A stretch of 64,000 nucleotides of DNA from Photobacterium marinum. Lineage in GTDB: Bacteria; Pseudomonadota; Gammaproteobacteria; Enterobacterales; Vibrionaceae. The stretch spans positions 496,001 to 560,000 of the forward strand of contig NZ_AMZO01000006.1 in NCBI RefSeq assembly GCF_000331515.1, given 5' to 3'. A model generated the notes under the pieces. The model worked only from the letters and a program-made list of their open reading frames with translations, had not been told where the DNA came from and made no database searches. Numbering within the stretch: position 1 is the first letter of the stretch; every line of letters starts with the position of its first letter. The translations under genes and the position numbers were made by a program. Below are positions 17,186-27,026 of this stretch, piece after piece.

Positions 17186-17495
17186 TCTCAATTGAATCGG
17201 AGTGCTTTTCAGCGCTCCGTTTTTTTATGGCTTGTATAACGCACTCTAACCAGAGTCTAGGCTCTGCATCTTTCCTTTGAAATGGCTCACTTTGCTATTC
17301 CCTCTATACTTCAATCATCGACCTTTTATCGACGCGAAAGGAACAGGTTAATCATTCTTCCGTTCAGATGAGTATTAACAGGTTATTCTTTGCGCGCTTG
17401 GTGTATCAGGCACTCGAATTAACAAATAAGTTAATGCGAATGAATATCATTTGTAGTAGGTTGTGAGTGTAATCTATGGAGTAGGAATATTAATA
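17186..17495. other. spacer upstream of the phosphohexomutase
   Basis: Beyond the terminator this 310-base spacer holds a direct repeat, AACAGGTTA at 17342-17350 and again at 17377-17385 (35 bases apart, roughly three and a third turns), which might be a paired regulator site. No gene is supported. Confidence 0.4.
17198..17226 (+). terminator. intrinsic terminator
   Basis: An 8-bp stem with one G-T pair (17198-17205 with 17212-17219) is followed by a run of seven T. Confidence 0.92.
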
Positions 17496-19199
17496 ATGAA
17501 TACAGACATCACTCGCTGGCTGGAGCGAGACCCTGACCCGAAAACTCGTGAAGAACTACAACAACTTATTGATTCCAATGCAGAGTCTGAGCTGGCGGAT
17601 CGTTTTTCCGGTCGTCTGGCCTTTGGTACGGCGGGACTGCGCGGTATCGTCGGTGCTGGCCCGAATCGAATGAATCGGCTGGTGATTCAAGAAACAGCGA
17701 CAGGTTTGGGCAAGTATTTGTTGGAAGCTGTTGAGGATGCAGCAGAGCGTGGTGTGATCATCGGATTTGACGGTCGTCCTGATTCTAAGCGCTTCGCTCA
17801 TGACACAGCTGCGGTTTTAGCTTCGCAGGGAATTAAAGCTTATATCACCACACACGAAGCCCCGACACCAATGGTGGCATTCGGTGTAAAACATTTTGGA
17901 GCCGCAGCCGGTGTGGTGGTTACAGCCAGCCATAACCCGCCAGCCTATAACGGCTTTAAGGTTTACTGGGGTAACGGTGCGCAGATTATTCCGCCTCATG
18001 ATTCCGGTATTGCCGCGAAAATTGATATTGCAGCAAAAGAAGACATTAAGCACCTGGAGCTGGAGCAAGCCAAGCAGCAAGGCTTGTTGATCATGCTGAG
18101 TGAGCCGTTTTATCACACCTACCGTGAGACCATCGGCCAGAGTAAGCTGCTGTCCAATCATACTAAACCCGGATCCGTCAGCCTGGCGTACACAGCTATG
18201 CACGGCGTAGGTGCGAACCTGGCGGAAGGGATGCTGGAAGATGCCGGATTTACTCAGGTGTACTCTGTTGCCGAGCAGCGTGAACCGGACGGTACTTTCC
18301 CGACAGTGAACTTCCCGAACCCGGAAGAGCCGGGGGCAATGGACATGGTGATCGCAGAGGCCAAGAAACACAATGCCACACTGGCTTGTGCTAACGACCC
18401 GGATGCGGATCGCTTTGCAGTAGCCGTAAGAACCGATGATGGTGATTACCGGATGCTGACCGGAGATCAGGTTGGTGTGCTGTTGGGCCATTACCTGTTG
18501 AATCACACCGAGCAGGGACAAAACCTGGTCGGGACGACCATTGTCTCTTCTAGCTTACTGGGCAAAGTGGCTGGTTCAGCAGGGGCGAATTACTATCAGA
18601 CATTGACCGGATTTAAGTGGTTGACCAATGTTGCGATGCAAAAGCAGACTGACGACAGCCGTTTTCTGTTCGCTTATGAAGAAGCACTGGGTTACACCGT
18701 GGGTAGTGAAGTGTGGGATAAAGACGGTTTATCCGCACTGGTGACGTTTGCCCAGCTGACAGCAGAACTAGCTGCGGAAGGAAAAACGGTCTGGGATCAG
18801 CTTGAGGCGATCTATCGTCAGCATGGTTTACATTTTAACGCTCAGAAGAGCATTGCATTACAACCGGATACACCGCCGATTGGTGATGCGTTGAGAGCGA
18901 CACCGCCGGAATCTATCGCCGGACGTCAAGTACTGATCACCGATGACTTGAAAACATCGCAGAAGCTGTATGCTGACGGCAAAGTAGAGAACATCGATCT
19001 GCCTGCCAGTGATGTGCTGATTTATCATCTGGATGGTGGGGCAAGAGTTGTGGTTCGCCCTTCAGGGACTGAGCCGAAGATCAAGTGTTACTACGAGGTC
19101 ATTGAGAATATGACTGACGACGATACCCTTGCGACAGCACAGCAACGTGCACAAGCATCTATGGATGATTTGATCAGCCGCCATCAGGCATCGCTGTAA
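17496..19199 (+). CDS. phospho-sugar mutase (phosphoglucomutase/phosphomannomutase family)
   Basis: This enzyme interconverts hexose 1- and 6-phosphates. The phosphoserine loop VVTASHNPPAYNGFK (about 140-154), the magnesium loop NDPDADR (about 293-299) and the C-terminal phosphate-binding RPSGTEPKIK (about 514-523) are all present. At 567 residues from ATG 17496 it belongs to the longer PGM2-like group that acts on glucose, ribose or deoxyribose phosphates, rather than the shorter AlgC/GlmM types. I chose ATG 17496 because the earlier GTG in frame adds 11 hydrophobic residues without a good ribosome-binding site. Confidence 0.92.
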   Translation: MNTDITRWLERDPDPKTREELQQLIDSNAESELADRFSGRLAFGTAGLRGIVGAGPNRMNRLVIQETATGLGKYLLEAVEDAAERGVIIGFDGRPDSKRFAHDTAAVLASQGIKAYITTHEAPTPMVAFGVKHFGAAAGVVVTASHNPPAYNGFKVYWGNGAQIIPPHDSGIAAKIDIAAKEDIKHLELEQAKQQGLLIMLSEPFYHTYRETIGQSKLLSNHTKPGSVSLAYTAMHGVGANLAEGMLEDAGFTQVYSVAEQREPDGTFPTVNFPNPEEPGAMDMVIAEAKKHNATLACANDPDADRFAVAVRTDDGDYRMLTGDQVGVLLGHYLLNHTEQGQNLVGTTIVSSSLLGKVAGSAGANYYQTLTGFKWLTNVAMQKQTDDSRFLFAYEEALGYTVGSEVWDKDGLSALVTFAQLTAELAAEGKTVWDQLEAIYRQHGLHFNAQKSIALQPDTPPIGDALRATPPESIAGRQVLITDDLKTSQKLYADGKVENIDLPASDVLIYHLDGGARVVVRPSGTEPKIKCYYEVIENMTDDDTLATAQQRAQASMDDLISRHQASL

Positions 19200-19250
19200 C
19201 TCGCGGTAATAAAAAGACAGGCTCTTTAAGAGCGAAAGATAGTTAAAATA

Positions 19251-19285
19251 AAACCGCCGGATAAACAGTTTATCCGGCGGTTTTT
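19251..19285 (+). terminator. strong intrinsic terminator
   Basis: A 14-bp or longer GC-rich stem spans 19251-19284 with a small AT loop and a T-run; its A-rich left flank may also serve the convergent gene. Confidence 0.92.
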
Positions 19286-19360
19286 AATATTTTTGTGCTG
19301 GCGAGTATGATGTCTTTACTCTGTGACTTGGGAAGTTATCCCGTTCAATCAATGCTGCAC

Positions 19361-19804
19361 TTATTTATCACTTAATTCCGCGTAAGTGTGTAGCAGTTCC
19401 GTCAGAACTTTTACCCAGCCAAATGCATCCGTTGGTGCTTTTTCCAGGATTTTCTCAACCTGCTCACAGTGCTGCTCCAGAGTTACTGCTTCTTCCAGAT
19501 TGAATGACATGGCGTAGAAGTGCCAAAGGATAAGACGCGTCATTCGCTCTGAGTTTTGTTGGGCGTTTTCAGACTCAGAAAAAGCCAGTTTAACTTCACC
19601 AAGGGCAATGGCGGTCATGCGAAGCATGGCATCAAACTGTGCTGACTTCATGCGATCTTCGCTGTCGACTTCTTCCTGCTCGAAAGTAAACAGCTCCTGC
19701 ATGACATCTTCAGGAACCATACGGCCAATGACTCGCAGGCTGAACTCTTCCAGTTCATGGCGTGGCATTGTCATCAGGCATTCAAGTTTGTAATCACGTT
19801 CCAT
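19361..19804 (-). CDS. small acidic helical protein of unknown function
   Basis: The 147-residue protein starts at MERDYKLECLM (ATG at 19804); a longer in-frame reading to 20026 adds 74 residues of Cys/Gln-rich nonsense-like sequence that overlaps the promoter region of mrcB, so I rejected it. The protein is acidic, all-helical and Met/Glu/Leu-rich, with no signal peptide or membrane segment. It resembles small vibrio-restricted DUF proteins, but I cannot name one with confidence. Divergent from mrcB across 243 bases. Confidence 0.65.
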   Translation of the reverse strand: MERDYKLECLMTMPRHELEEFSLRVIGRMVPEDVMQELFTFEQEEVDSEDRMKSAQFDAMLRMTAIALGEVKLAFSESENAQQNSERMTRLILWHFYAMSFNLEEAVTLEQHCEQVEKILEKAPTDAFGWVKVLTELLHTYAELSDK

Positions 19805-20047
19805 TTTCTTTCTCTGTTGCAGCCAAACCAGAATCGGATTCTGTCTGACATATACTAAAACCGGTCGCGTATTCTGAGTGATTTTCACCTGAAAAGCCAG
19901 ACAGCATTTTTGTGTTGATGGGCGGAGGAAGCGGTATTGCAGGTGTGGTGGTTGCAAGTTTGTTTGACAGTTGCATGACATATCAAGGTGTCTGTTTCGA
20001 TATTGTCGGCACCCAAATAGCTCCATTCACATCCGGCAAACTTCGTT

Positions 20048-22390
20048 ATGACAACACCAGAGAAACAACCGCGATCGCAGCAAGGACAGCCATCGTCGCC
20101 GAATAAAAATGCAGGCGGAGAGCCGAGTATTAATCCCCCAAAACGCAACTGGCTGAAGTCAGCTTGTATTGGCGGCGTTATGCTGGCTGGTATAGGCGTG
20201 GTCGGGCTGGGTGTCTCTCTGAATCAGACTGTAACTGAAAAATTTGAAGGCCAGTTATGGCAGCTGCCTTCTGTCGTTTATGCCCGTGAGCTTACGCTTC
20301 ATCCCGGCGCACCAATACGCTATGAAGATCTGATTAATGAACTGGAAGTTCTGAAATACCGTAAAGTCGATAACCCGAAAAAAAGCGGTGAGTATTCAAC
20401 CAGTCGTCTCCGGGTGGAGTTTATTCGTCGTCCATTTGAATTTAGGGATGGTGAGCAGAACAAACGCCATGTCGTGGTTGAATTCGGTTATTCCAAAGTC
20501 AAACGGATTTATGAAGTCGGTAGTGGCAGGGAACTGGGTATTCTCCGTGTTGAACCGAAAATGCTCGGTATGCTTGAGGATAAAACTGACGAGCAGCGCA
20601 TCTATCTGCCGAAAGAAGAAATGCCGGAGCCTCTGATTGATGCTCTGATTGCTACCGAAGACCGGGACTTTTACCAGCATGACGGGATTTCACCGGTCGC
20701 TATTGCTCGGGCATTTGTAGCTAACCTCAAAGCCGGAAGAACCGTTCAGGGTGGCAGTACGTTGACTCAGCAGCTGGCCAAGAACCTGTTTTTGAGTAGC
20801 GAGCGAAGCCTGTGGCGTAAGATGAAAGAAGCCTATATGGCGCTTATCATTGATTACCGTTACAGCAAAGATCAGATTCTGGATGCCTACCTTAATCAGG
20901 TGTATTTGGCGCAAAGCGGAGCGGATGCTGTTCATGGCTTCGAGTTGGGGGCACGGTTCTACTTTGGTTTGCCACTGTCCGAGCTAAGAATTGATCAGCA
21001 AGCATTGATGGTGGGTCTGGTAAAAGGGCCTTCTTATTATAATCCATGGCGTTATCCCGAACGTGCAGAGCGCCGTCGTAATCTTGTGCTTAGGCTCATG
21101 GTTGAAAATGGTGAACTGGATGAGGCGGACTACCACCAGGCGATTAAGCAACCATTGGATTTACAGGAAAAAGGGCAAATTGCCAGACGCCAGCCAGCCT
21201 ATTTTGGCCAGCTTCAGAATGAGCTGAAACAATATGTAGATAATTACCAGCCAGGTTTGGGGTTGCGATTGTTTACCACCTTAGATCCGGCTTCACAGGA
21301 GCAGGCAGAAAAGGCAGTACGCCAGATGGTTCCTAAGCTGGAAAAACAGGCCGGCAAAGAGCTGGAGACCGCTGTGGTTGTGGCTGATCGTTTAACCGGT
21401 GAGATCCGGGCTATGGTTGGTGGCAGCCGTCCGGGATACGACGGCTTTAACCGTGCGGTGGATGCGCGGCGTCCTATTGGTTCAGTCGTCAAGCCCGCTG
21501 TTTATCTGGCAGCACTTGAACAACCGGGCAGGTTTTCGCTGGCAACAAATCTTCAGGATCGTCCGCTGACGTTGAAAGCGGAAAACGGTGAGAATTGGTC
21601 GCCTCGAAATTATGATCGTCAATACCGCGGAGAAGTGCCGCTCTATTTGTCTCTGGCGAAGTCTTACAACATCCCGACGGTTAACCTCGGGATGGCTGTC
21701 GGGCTGGATGAAGTCATCAATGTGATGGAAAAACTCGGCGTGGATCGCAATGAGATCCCGAAATTACCGTCTATGTTGCTGGGCGCCTTTACCTTAACGC
21801 CGGTTGAGGTCACTCAGATGTATCAGACCATCGCCAGCGGCGGTCGTAAAAGTGACCTGACAGCCCTGAGTGCGATTGTCGATAATGATGGTCAGGTTAT
21901 TTATCAGAGCATGCCGAAATCCGCGCAAGCTGTAAGTGAGCAGGCATCCTGGCTGACTTTATACGGTATGCAAAAAGTGGTCACCGAAGGCACCGGGCGT
22001 TACCTGAACCGTATTTTGCCGTCTTCGAGGCTGGCAGGAAAAACCGGTACTTCCGATAAAGGTCGTGACAGTTGGTATGTCGGCGTTGATGGGCGGGAAG
22101 TGGTAACCGTCTGGATGGGGCGGGATGATAACCAGCCCGTGAAGCTGACAGGTTCTTCGGGCCCGCTTCGTTTATATGCAGACTATATTCAGCGCCGGGA
22201 TCCGGAACCTTTGGTGATGCCTACTCCGGCTGGGGTAAGTGATTTTACTTATCATCAGGATCAACGCGGCAGGTTGAGTCAGGCTTGTATTGGACAGGTG
22301 GCGTTACCGGCTTGGGATCCGAACGGAACGTTAAAACAGGGATGTGTGAAGAACGTTGAGAAGTTCTTCAAGCGGTTGTTTGATTGGTGA
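20048..22390 (+). CDS. mrcB: penicillin-binding protein 1B (bifunctional transglycosylase/transpeptidase)
   Basis: This inner-membrane enzyme polymerises and cross-links peptidoglycan in the periplasm. At 780 residues it has the PBP1B order: a short cytoplasmic Pro/Gln-rich tail, one membrane helix (about 35-57), a UB2H regulatory domain (about 75-165), the GT51 glycosyltransferase with catalytic Glu204 in ATEDRDFYQHDG and GGSTLTQQLAKNLFL, then the transpeptidase with Ser479-V-V-Lys482, SYN and K665TGTS. The UB2H domain is the docking site for LpoB in enterics, so an Lpo-type activator is expected elsewhere. No clear ribosome-binding site precedes ATG 20048, but no better in-frame start exists. 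Confidence 0.97.
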   Translation: MTTPEKQPRSQQGQPSSPNKNAGGEPSINPPKRNWLKSACIGGVMLAGIGVVGLGVSLNQTVTEKFEGQLWQLPSVVYARELTLHPGAPIRYEDLINELEVLKYRKVDNPKKSGEYSTSRLRVEFIRRPFEFRDGEQNKRHVVVEFGYSKVKRIYEVGSGRELGILRVEPKMLGMLEDKTDEQRIYLPKEEMPEPLIDALIATEDRDFYQHDGISPVAIARAFVANLKAGRTVQGGSTLTQQLAKNLFLSSERSLWRKMKEAYMALIIDYRYSKDQILDAYLNQVYLAQSGADAVHGFELGARFYFGLPLSELRIDQQALMVGLVKGPSYYNPWRYPERAERRRNLVLRLMVENGELDEADYHQAIKQPLDLQEKGQIARRQPAYFGQLQNELKQYVDNYQPGLGLRLFTTLDPASQEQAEKAVRQMVPKLEKQAGKELETAVVVADRLTGEIRAMVGGSRPGYDGFNRAVDARRPIGSVVKPAVYLAALEQPGRFSLATNLQDRPLTLKAENGENWSPRNYDRQYRGEVPLYLSLAKSYNIPTVNLGMAVGLDEVINVMEKLGVDRNEIPKLPSMLLGAFTLTPVEVTQMYQTIASGGRKSDLTALSAIVDNDGQVIYQSMPKSAQAVSEQASWLTLYGMQKVVTEGTGRYLNRILPSSRLAGKTGTSDKGRDSWYVGVDGREVVTVWMGRDDNQPVKLTGSSGPLRLYADYIQRRDPEPLVMPTPAGVSDFTYHQDQRGRLSQACIGQVALPAWDPNGTLKQGCVKNVEKFFKRLFDW

Positions 22391-22402
22391 TCCTCTGAAA
22401 GG

Positions 22403-22433
22403 GCAAATTGGAGCTATTCTGGCTCCAATTTGC
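22403..22433 (+). terminator. hairpin after mrcB
   Basis: A 12-bp stem (22403-22414 with 22422-22433) has a 7-base loop. It lacks a T-run, so termination may be weak. Confidence 0.6.
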
Positions 22434-22567
22434 TATGCAATAAGCGAAATATAAAACCTGTTTACTTGTTCTCTTATAATAATCATTTATTTTCAATGGC
22501 TTAATTAATGCTTTGGGTTGGTCTGTAATTTGCCTTACTTAGTAGGTGGAAATGACAGGAGCAGACT

Positions 22568-24238
22568 ATGAGCATTATCGCCGGAATCTTTACTCCTCGC
22601 TGGACGCCGGAACTGCAAGCGATTCAAAAGCAGATAACCAGCCATATTTCGCGTAATCCTGACGATGAACGAATGTGTTATCACGACAAGTATTTGTTTT
22701 TCTGTCAGGTTGATTACCAAAGTTATGGCGGGCAGTCTCAGGCTGAAAATGAGCAGATGCTGGCTGCTGTTACTGGTCATCCACTTCTGTCATCTTCCAT
22801 AACGCATGATCTTAACACTCTACTTACTGCCAATGACTGGAAATCAGTTCTGGAGCAGGCTCTGGGGACATATTGCGCTTTTCAATACCATAAAACCCGC
22901 AATGAACTTCGGGTTTACTGCGATACTTTGGCGCTGAGGCCTTACTATTATGCGGTTTATAAGGGAGCTGTTATTTTCAGCTCTTGCCTTCGTCTTTTTC
23001 CTCATCTTGAGATATTTCTCGACACTAACCTTGATGCTGTTGCAGAGCTGGCAACGCTGGGGTACACCCTGGGTGACAAAACGCGCTATCAGCAAGTCAG
23101 GGCTGCACGGCCCGGTGAAATGATGACGATAACCTCAAAAGGAATGAAGCGTGAGCGCATTTTCCGTTGGGCTGATGTACCGTACGGAGATTGCTCGCTG
23201 GATGATGGTATTAAAAGGCTGGATCGTAATTTCAAACATACTGTCAGTCTTTATCTAGGGGATGACAGGAATACAGTTAGTACGTTATCTGGCGGCCTGG
23301 ACTCCAGATTAATTGCGACTGAGTTGAAGCGGCAGGGCGTGGGACTGGAGTGCCTTAACTTTTCTCGAGGTGAAAGTCAGGATGAGTTATTGAGCCAGAG
23401 TTTTGCTGATGCTCAGAAAATTCCGTTGCACAGAATTTATGTTTCAGATACTCAGATGCTGACGGTGGAACAACGGCTTGGTATCAACTGGACTGCTGAT
23501 AATTTTGATTATTACGCAGAGCTTAATCGGCCGCGTTTGTTTTGGTCCGGTAACGGAGGCAGTGTTTGTGTTGGCCAGATTTATACGTCTCAAAAAGTTG
23601 TTGATGCCTGTCATTCGGGCAACCCGGAGTTACTGGCTGATAGTTATATAGAACAGCAGATGGCATACATACCAGCTCGGCTTGTCAGGGAGGGAGATGA
23701 ACTCCAGAAAAGGTTACGAAATACGATTCTTGAATCTCTGGCAGAATATGACCATTTACCGCTTCTGAAAGCTTATCAACTGTTTTTGTGGGAGAACGAC
23801 CAGCATCATCACCTTGCTTTACCATTTGAGGAAATGGATCGTTTCCGGTTGGATTTTTGTCTGCCGTTTTACAGCCGGGGTGTGCTTGAAGCCATGTTTT
23901 CTATGAAAACAGAATCGGCTTTGTGGCACGGCATTTATATGAATTGGCTAGAGCGTTGCTATCCTCAGGCCCTGACAACACCTTGGCAAACCTATCCGGA
24001 TCATATTCCTTGTCCTTTACCTGTTGAAGAGCGATACCAGAATCAGTGGCAATTCAGAACGCCATTTAGTACTAAAGCCCGATTGCTCAAAGAAGGGCTT
24101 CAGACCGCCTTTAACCACAGTGGCCAAGTATTCAATCGTCGTTTTTTAGGTGCGCAGTGTGTGGCGACAGCACTGGGAATTTATGATTGTACGCCGAGCC
24201 TGAGGCTGGTAGAGAGAATGAATCGGCACATGGTATAA
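22568..24238 (+). CDS. asparagine-synthetase-like amidotransferase with degenerate glutaminase domain
   Basis: The 556-residue protein has a class II glutamine-amidotransferase-like N-terminal half (about 1-200) and an asparagine-synthase ATP-pyrophosphatase half with the P-loop LSGGLDSRL (about 240-248). Glutaminase activity in this class needs Cys at position 2; here residue 2 is Ser, and the protein starts MSIIAGIF. A glutaminase is therefore unlikely; the protein may use ammonia or catalyse another adenylation-driven amide bond, as in beta-lactam synthetase or lasso-peptide cyclase. No precursor peptide or peptidase is next to it. A Nudix gene follows after 70 bases. Asparagine synthetase AsnB is not excluded but is less likely. 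Confidence 0.8.
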   Translation: MSIIAGIFTPRWTPELQAIQKQITSHISRNPDDERMCYHDKYLFFCQVDYQSYGGQSQAENEQMLAAVTGHPLLSSSITHDLNTLLTANDWKSVLEQALGTYCAFQYHKTRNELRVYCDTLALRPYYYAVYKGAVIFSSCLRLFPHLEIFLDTNLDAVAELATLGYTLGDKTRYQQVRAARPGEMMTITSKGMKRERIFRWADVPYGDCSLDDGIKRLDRNFKHTVSLYLGDDRNTVSTLSGGLDSRLIATELKRQGVGLECLNFSRGESQDELLSQSFADAQKIPLHRIYVSDTQMLTVEQRLGINWTADNFDYYAELNRPRLFWSGNGGSVCVGQIYTSQKVVDACHSGNPELLADSYIEQQMAYIPARLVREGDELQKRLRNTILESLAEYDHLPLLKAYQLFLWENDQHHHLALPFEEMDRFRLDFCLPFYSRGVLEAMFSMKTESALWHGIYMNWLERCYPQALTTPWQTYPDHIPCPLPVEERYQNQWQFRTPFSTKARLLKEGLQTAFNHSGQVFNRRFLGAQCVATALGIYDCTPSLRLVERMNRHMV

Positions 24239-24308
24239 CACGGCTCCTCTATAGGTGTTAATCATCACGTTTTAAGATAGAATGCACGGCTTTGACGTAC
24301 AGATGTAA

Positions 24309-24860
24309 ATGAGCAAAGCCATGCGATTACTTAAATCAACCGTACACCCTGACATTGAAGCGCTTGAGGGCAGCATGTTTCACCGCAAGGCGGCAAGGGG
24401 CATTATCCTGAACGGTGAAGACATTTTGATGCTCTACACCGAGCGTTATCACGACTACACCTTGCCGGGTGGTGGTATTGACGAAGGTGAAGATGCGGTT
24501 GAAGGTTTGATCCGTGAGCTTGAAGAAGAAACCGGTGCCCGCAATATTCGCGATATTACGTCTTTTGGTATTTATGAAGAATATCGCCCGTGGTACAAGC
24601 CTGATTTCGACATCATGCATATGGAATCTTACTGCTATGTTTGCACCATTGATGCTGAGCTTGGTGAAACTCGCCTGGAAGATTACGAAATCAAAAATGG
24701 TATGAGGCCGGTTTGGGTCAATATTTTTGATGCCATTGCTCATAACGAAGAAACTATTGCTAACAGCGATAAGAAAGGTATGTCTATTGAACGTGAGACT
24801 TTCCTTCTTAAGCAGATTGCTGCTGAATTGCTGCCAGAGAGTCTTCAGAAAGCATCGTAA
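24309..24860 (+). CDS. Nudix hydrolase
   Basis: This 183-residue protein carries a full Nudix box starting GGGIDEGEDAVEGL and continuing RELEEETGA (about residues 56-79), with the RELxEE glutamates that bind the metal. It hydrolyses nucleoside diphosphates linked to another group; the YxxPWxxPDFDIMHMESY region shapes the substrate site but does not identify it. ATG 24321 (MRLLKS) is an alternative start. It sits on the same strand behind the asparagine-synthetase-like gene, with only 70 bases between, so the two may be co-transcribed. Confidence 0.9.
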   Translation: MSKAMRLLKSTVHPDIEALEGSMFHRKAARGIILNGEDILMLYTERYHDYTLPGGGIDEGEDAVEGLIRELEEETGARNIRDITSFGIYEEYRPWYKPDFDIMHMESYCYVCTIDAELGETRLEDYEIKNGMRPVWVNIFDAIAHNEETIANSDKKGMSIERETFLLKQIAAELLPESLQKAS

Positions 24861-25296
24861 TACCTTTTTCAGCAGAGAGCTCTTTTCTGTTATCGAACTC
24901 AGCCCTTCAGAGTCCTTTGAGCGGGCTGAGTAACTAGAATGATTCCCTTCATATCCTCCCAACCCCCTTGGTTTTTATAAGGTTTATTTACTTTTTGTTC
25001 TTGGTCATAGTTTGAGCAAGTTCAAATTTTATAAATATTCCGTTTAATAATGAGCAAATACTCTAATATTGCTGCCTAGTATGTATGTAATTACATATAA
25101 AAAGCTTTTGAAATAGCAATCAGTTGGCTAAGAGATGGGCACAGAATTTCAAATGAACATTGGCACAAATCCCGCGATGCCGTATTGGATGGCTTGTGCT
25201 GTTGAAAAGGTAGCATTATTTAATCCTCCCTAGGTTCACTGCCTGGGGTTCTGACCGGATCTGACTAGCCATAAAAATAACAGAGGGAATATTGTT
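24861..25296. other. spacer upstream of a chemoreceptor gene
   Basis: This 436-base stretch holds the hairpin above, a 14-base palindrome TATGTAATTACATA at 25084-25097 that could be an operator, and a second hairpin (7-bp stem, 25228-25234 with 25242-25248) near the chemoreceptor start. I tested it by eye against the c-di-GMP riboswitch consensus and it does not fit. Confidence 0.45.
24897..24931 (+). terminator. hairpin after the Nudix gene
   Basis: A 9-bp stem (24897-24905 with 24923-24931) has a 17-base loop. There is no T-run, so this is a candidate only. Confidence 0.4.
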
Positions 25297-26934
25297 ATGA
25301 CTAGCAGGTTATCAAGACTGAGTATTTCTGCTCGGGTATGGGCGATTTTGGTTTTATTTGCCATCGGGTTAGTCGCCAGTACTCTAATGAATGCCGCAAA
25401 AAGCCGTGAGCATATGCGAGCCAATTATGAAAGAGGTGTCCGGACGCTTGTGGAGAGTGCTGTCGGAGTAGTCAGCCACTATTATGATTTGAGTGTTTCC
25501 GGCGAATTGACTGAACAACAGGCGAAACGGGCGGCACTGGATACAGTGTCTGCTATGCGTTTTGATAATGGTAATTATATTTTTATCGGCGATGAACATG
25601 GGGTGCAGTTAGCTCATGGTGCCAAATCGTTACTGGGTAAAAATGTGATGGCGCTGAAAGATCCCAGCGGTGTGCCTTTTGTTCGTGAGCTTTATCAACA
25701 GGCACGTAATGGCGGTGGTTTTGTTGATTATGTTTGGGCAAACAGTTCAAACAAAGATCAATTGGATCCTAAAACCAGCTATGCGATCGAATTTGGCCCC
25801 TGGAAGTGGCTGGTCGGCAGCGGAATGAATATGGAAGCCCTCCAAGCTGATATTTACCGCGCAGAAATGACCTCACTTGTGAATGCTGGATTGATTCTTG
25901 CTGTACTTGCGCTCATTGTGACTTATTTCATTCGTTCAATAACCCGGCCTTTGCAGCGAACGGTTGATGCGATGGAAGAGCTTTCAAAAGGGGAAGGCGA
26001 TCTGACCCAAAGGCTTGAAGAAGACGGTGCAAGTGAGTTGACTGAGCTTGCACGGCACTTCAATCAGTTTGTTTGCTCTATTCAGACCATGATGGAGAAT
26101 ATAAGTAATGCCGGGATGCAGGTTGCAACCTCCGCAAATCAGATGTCTTCCTCGATCAGTACTGTAGACAGCAATCTGGGTCAGCAACAGAAAGATGTGG
26201 AACAGTTAGCGACGGCAATGACTGAGATGTTAGCCACTGTTGAAGAAGTTAGTCGCAGGACAGTGGAAGCCAGTGATGCCAGCACATCTGCCGCTAAAGA
26301 AACACAGGAAAGTAAAGTCACCATTGATCGAAACATCAATGAAGCTCACCTATTGGCACAGGATATCGGTAATGCCAGTGAGGTGGTCGTTCAGCTGGCG
26401 GCTGATAGCCGCAATGTCGATACCGTCCTTGAAGTGATACGTGGAATAGCCGAGCAGACCAATTTGCTGGCACTGAACGCTGCGATTGAAGCTGCTCGAG
26501 CTGGCGATGCGGGCAGGGGATTTGCTGTTGTTGCGGATGAGGTCAGAACCCTTTCGCAGCGAACTCAGGAATCTACCTTGGAAATACAGAAGATTGTCGA
26601 AAAGCTGCAAAATGGTGCTGAAAATGCAGTGAAAGTGATGAGTAAGGGGGCGAGTAAAGCTGAAAATGCATCAGAAATATCGGCTTCAGCTGGTGAGGCA
26701 TTGAATCGGATAGACAGTGAAGTGCAGACAATTGAAGAGATGAATCAACATATTGCTACGGCAACGGAAGAGCAGAGTCTCACTGTAAATGATATCAATC
26801 AGAATGTGGTCAGCTTAAGAGATATGTCGCTTTCTGTTGCTCAGGAATCCGAGCAAATGGCTAGTGCCAGTGATAACCTGAAGCAGGTATCAGGTGAATT
26901 AATCGGGATGATTAACAGGTTTAAGTTGAATTAA
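25297..26934 (+). CDS. methyl-accepting chemotaxis protein with one Cache domain
   Basis: The 545-residue receptor has a membrane helix (about 13-32), a periplasmic single Cache domain (about 40-190, with [19 protein letters not shown]), a second helix (about 193-212), a HAMP linker ([26 protein letters not shown]), and a cytoplasmic signalling domain with the hairpin tip [18 protein letters not shown] followed by [12 protein letters not shown]. Single-Cache receptors of this type often sense short organic acids. There is no CheR-tethering pentapeptide at the C-terminus. AGAGGGA upstream supports the start. It is followed by a strong inverted repeat that abuts the yceI start. Confidence 0.95.
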   Translation: MTSRLSRLSISARVWAILVLFAIGLVASTLMNAAKSREHMRANYERGVRTLVESAVGVVSHYYDLSVSGELTEQQAKRAALDTVSAMRFDNGNYIFIGDEHGVQLAHGAKSLLGKNVMALKDPSGVPFVRELYQQARNGGGFVDYVWANSSNKDQLDPKTSYAIEFGPWKWLVGSGMNMEALQADIYRAEMTSLVNAGLILAVLALIVTYFIRSITRPLQRTVDAMEELSKGEGDLTQRLEEDGASELTELARHFNQFVCSIQTMMENISNAGMQVATSANQMSSSISTVDSNLGQQQKDVEQLATAMTEMLATVEEVSRRTVEASDASTSAAKETQESKVTIDRNINEAHLLAQDIGNASEVVVQLAADSRNVDTVLEVIRGIAEQTNLLALNAAIEAARAGDAGRGFAVVADEVRTLSQRTQESTLEIQKIVEKLQNGAENAVKVMSKGASKAENASEISASAGEALNRIDSEVQTIEEMNQHIATATEEQSLTVNDINQNVVSLRDMSLSVAQESEQMASASDNLKQVSGELIGMINRFKLN

Positions 26935-26983
26935 CGTTTTCAGGCATTTGGCTCAAGAATAATAATCCTGACAGCAAAATTGT

Positions 26984-27026
26984 GTCCTATATTGATAAAA
27001 TTATGACATCAATATAGGACTTTTTT
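26984..27026 (+). terminator. 13-bp hairpin: chemoreceptor terminator overlapping the yceI ribosome-binding site
   Basis: GTCCTATATTGAT (26984-26996) pairs perfectly with 27008-27020 over an 11-base loop and is followed at once by six T and then the yceI ATG at 27027. It is a textbook terminator, yet the only Shine-Dalgarno for yceI (AGGA at 27016-27019) lies in its 3' arm, so a folded transcript from upstream would be both terminated and untranslatable. Transcripts starting inside the loop would be free of the 5' arm. Confidence 0.75.

Noticed and set aside
17817..18521. Long minus-strand reading frame (234 codons) within the phosphohexomutase gene
   Set aside because: It is antisense to a well-supported gene, has a Cys/His/Arg-rich composition typical of shadow frames, and lacks a ribosome-binding site.
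19805..20026. N-terminal extension of the 147-residue minus-strand protein
   Set aside because: The extra 74 residues are Cys/Gln-rich, with no ribosome-binding site, and overlap the promoter region of mrcB.
25100..25290. Possible c-di-GMP or other riboswitch before the chemoreceptor gene
   Set aside because: Conserved GEMM elements are absent and the visible hairpins do not match any riboswitch consensus I know.
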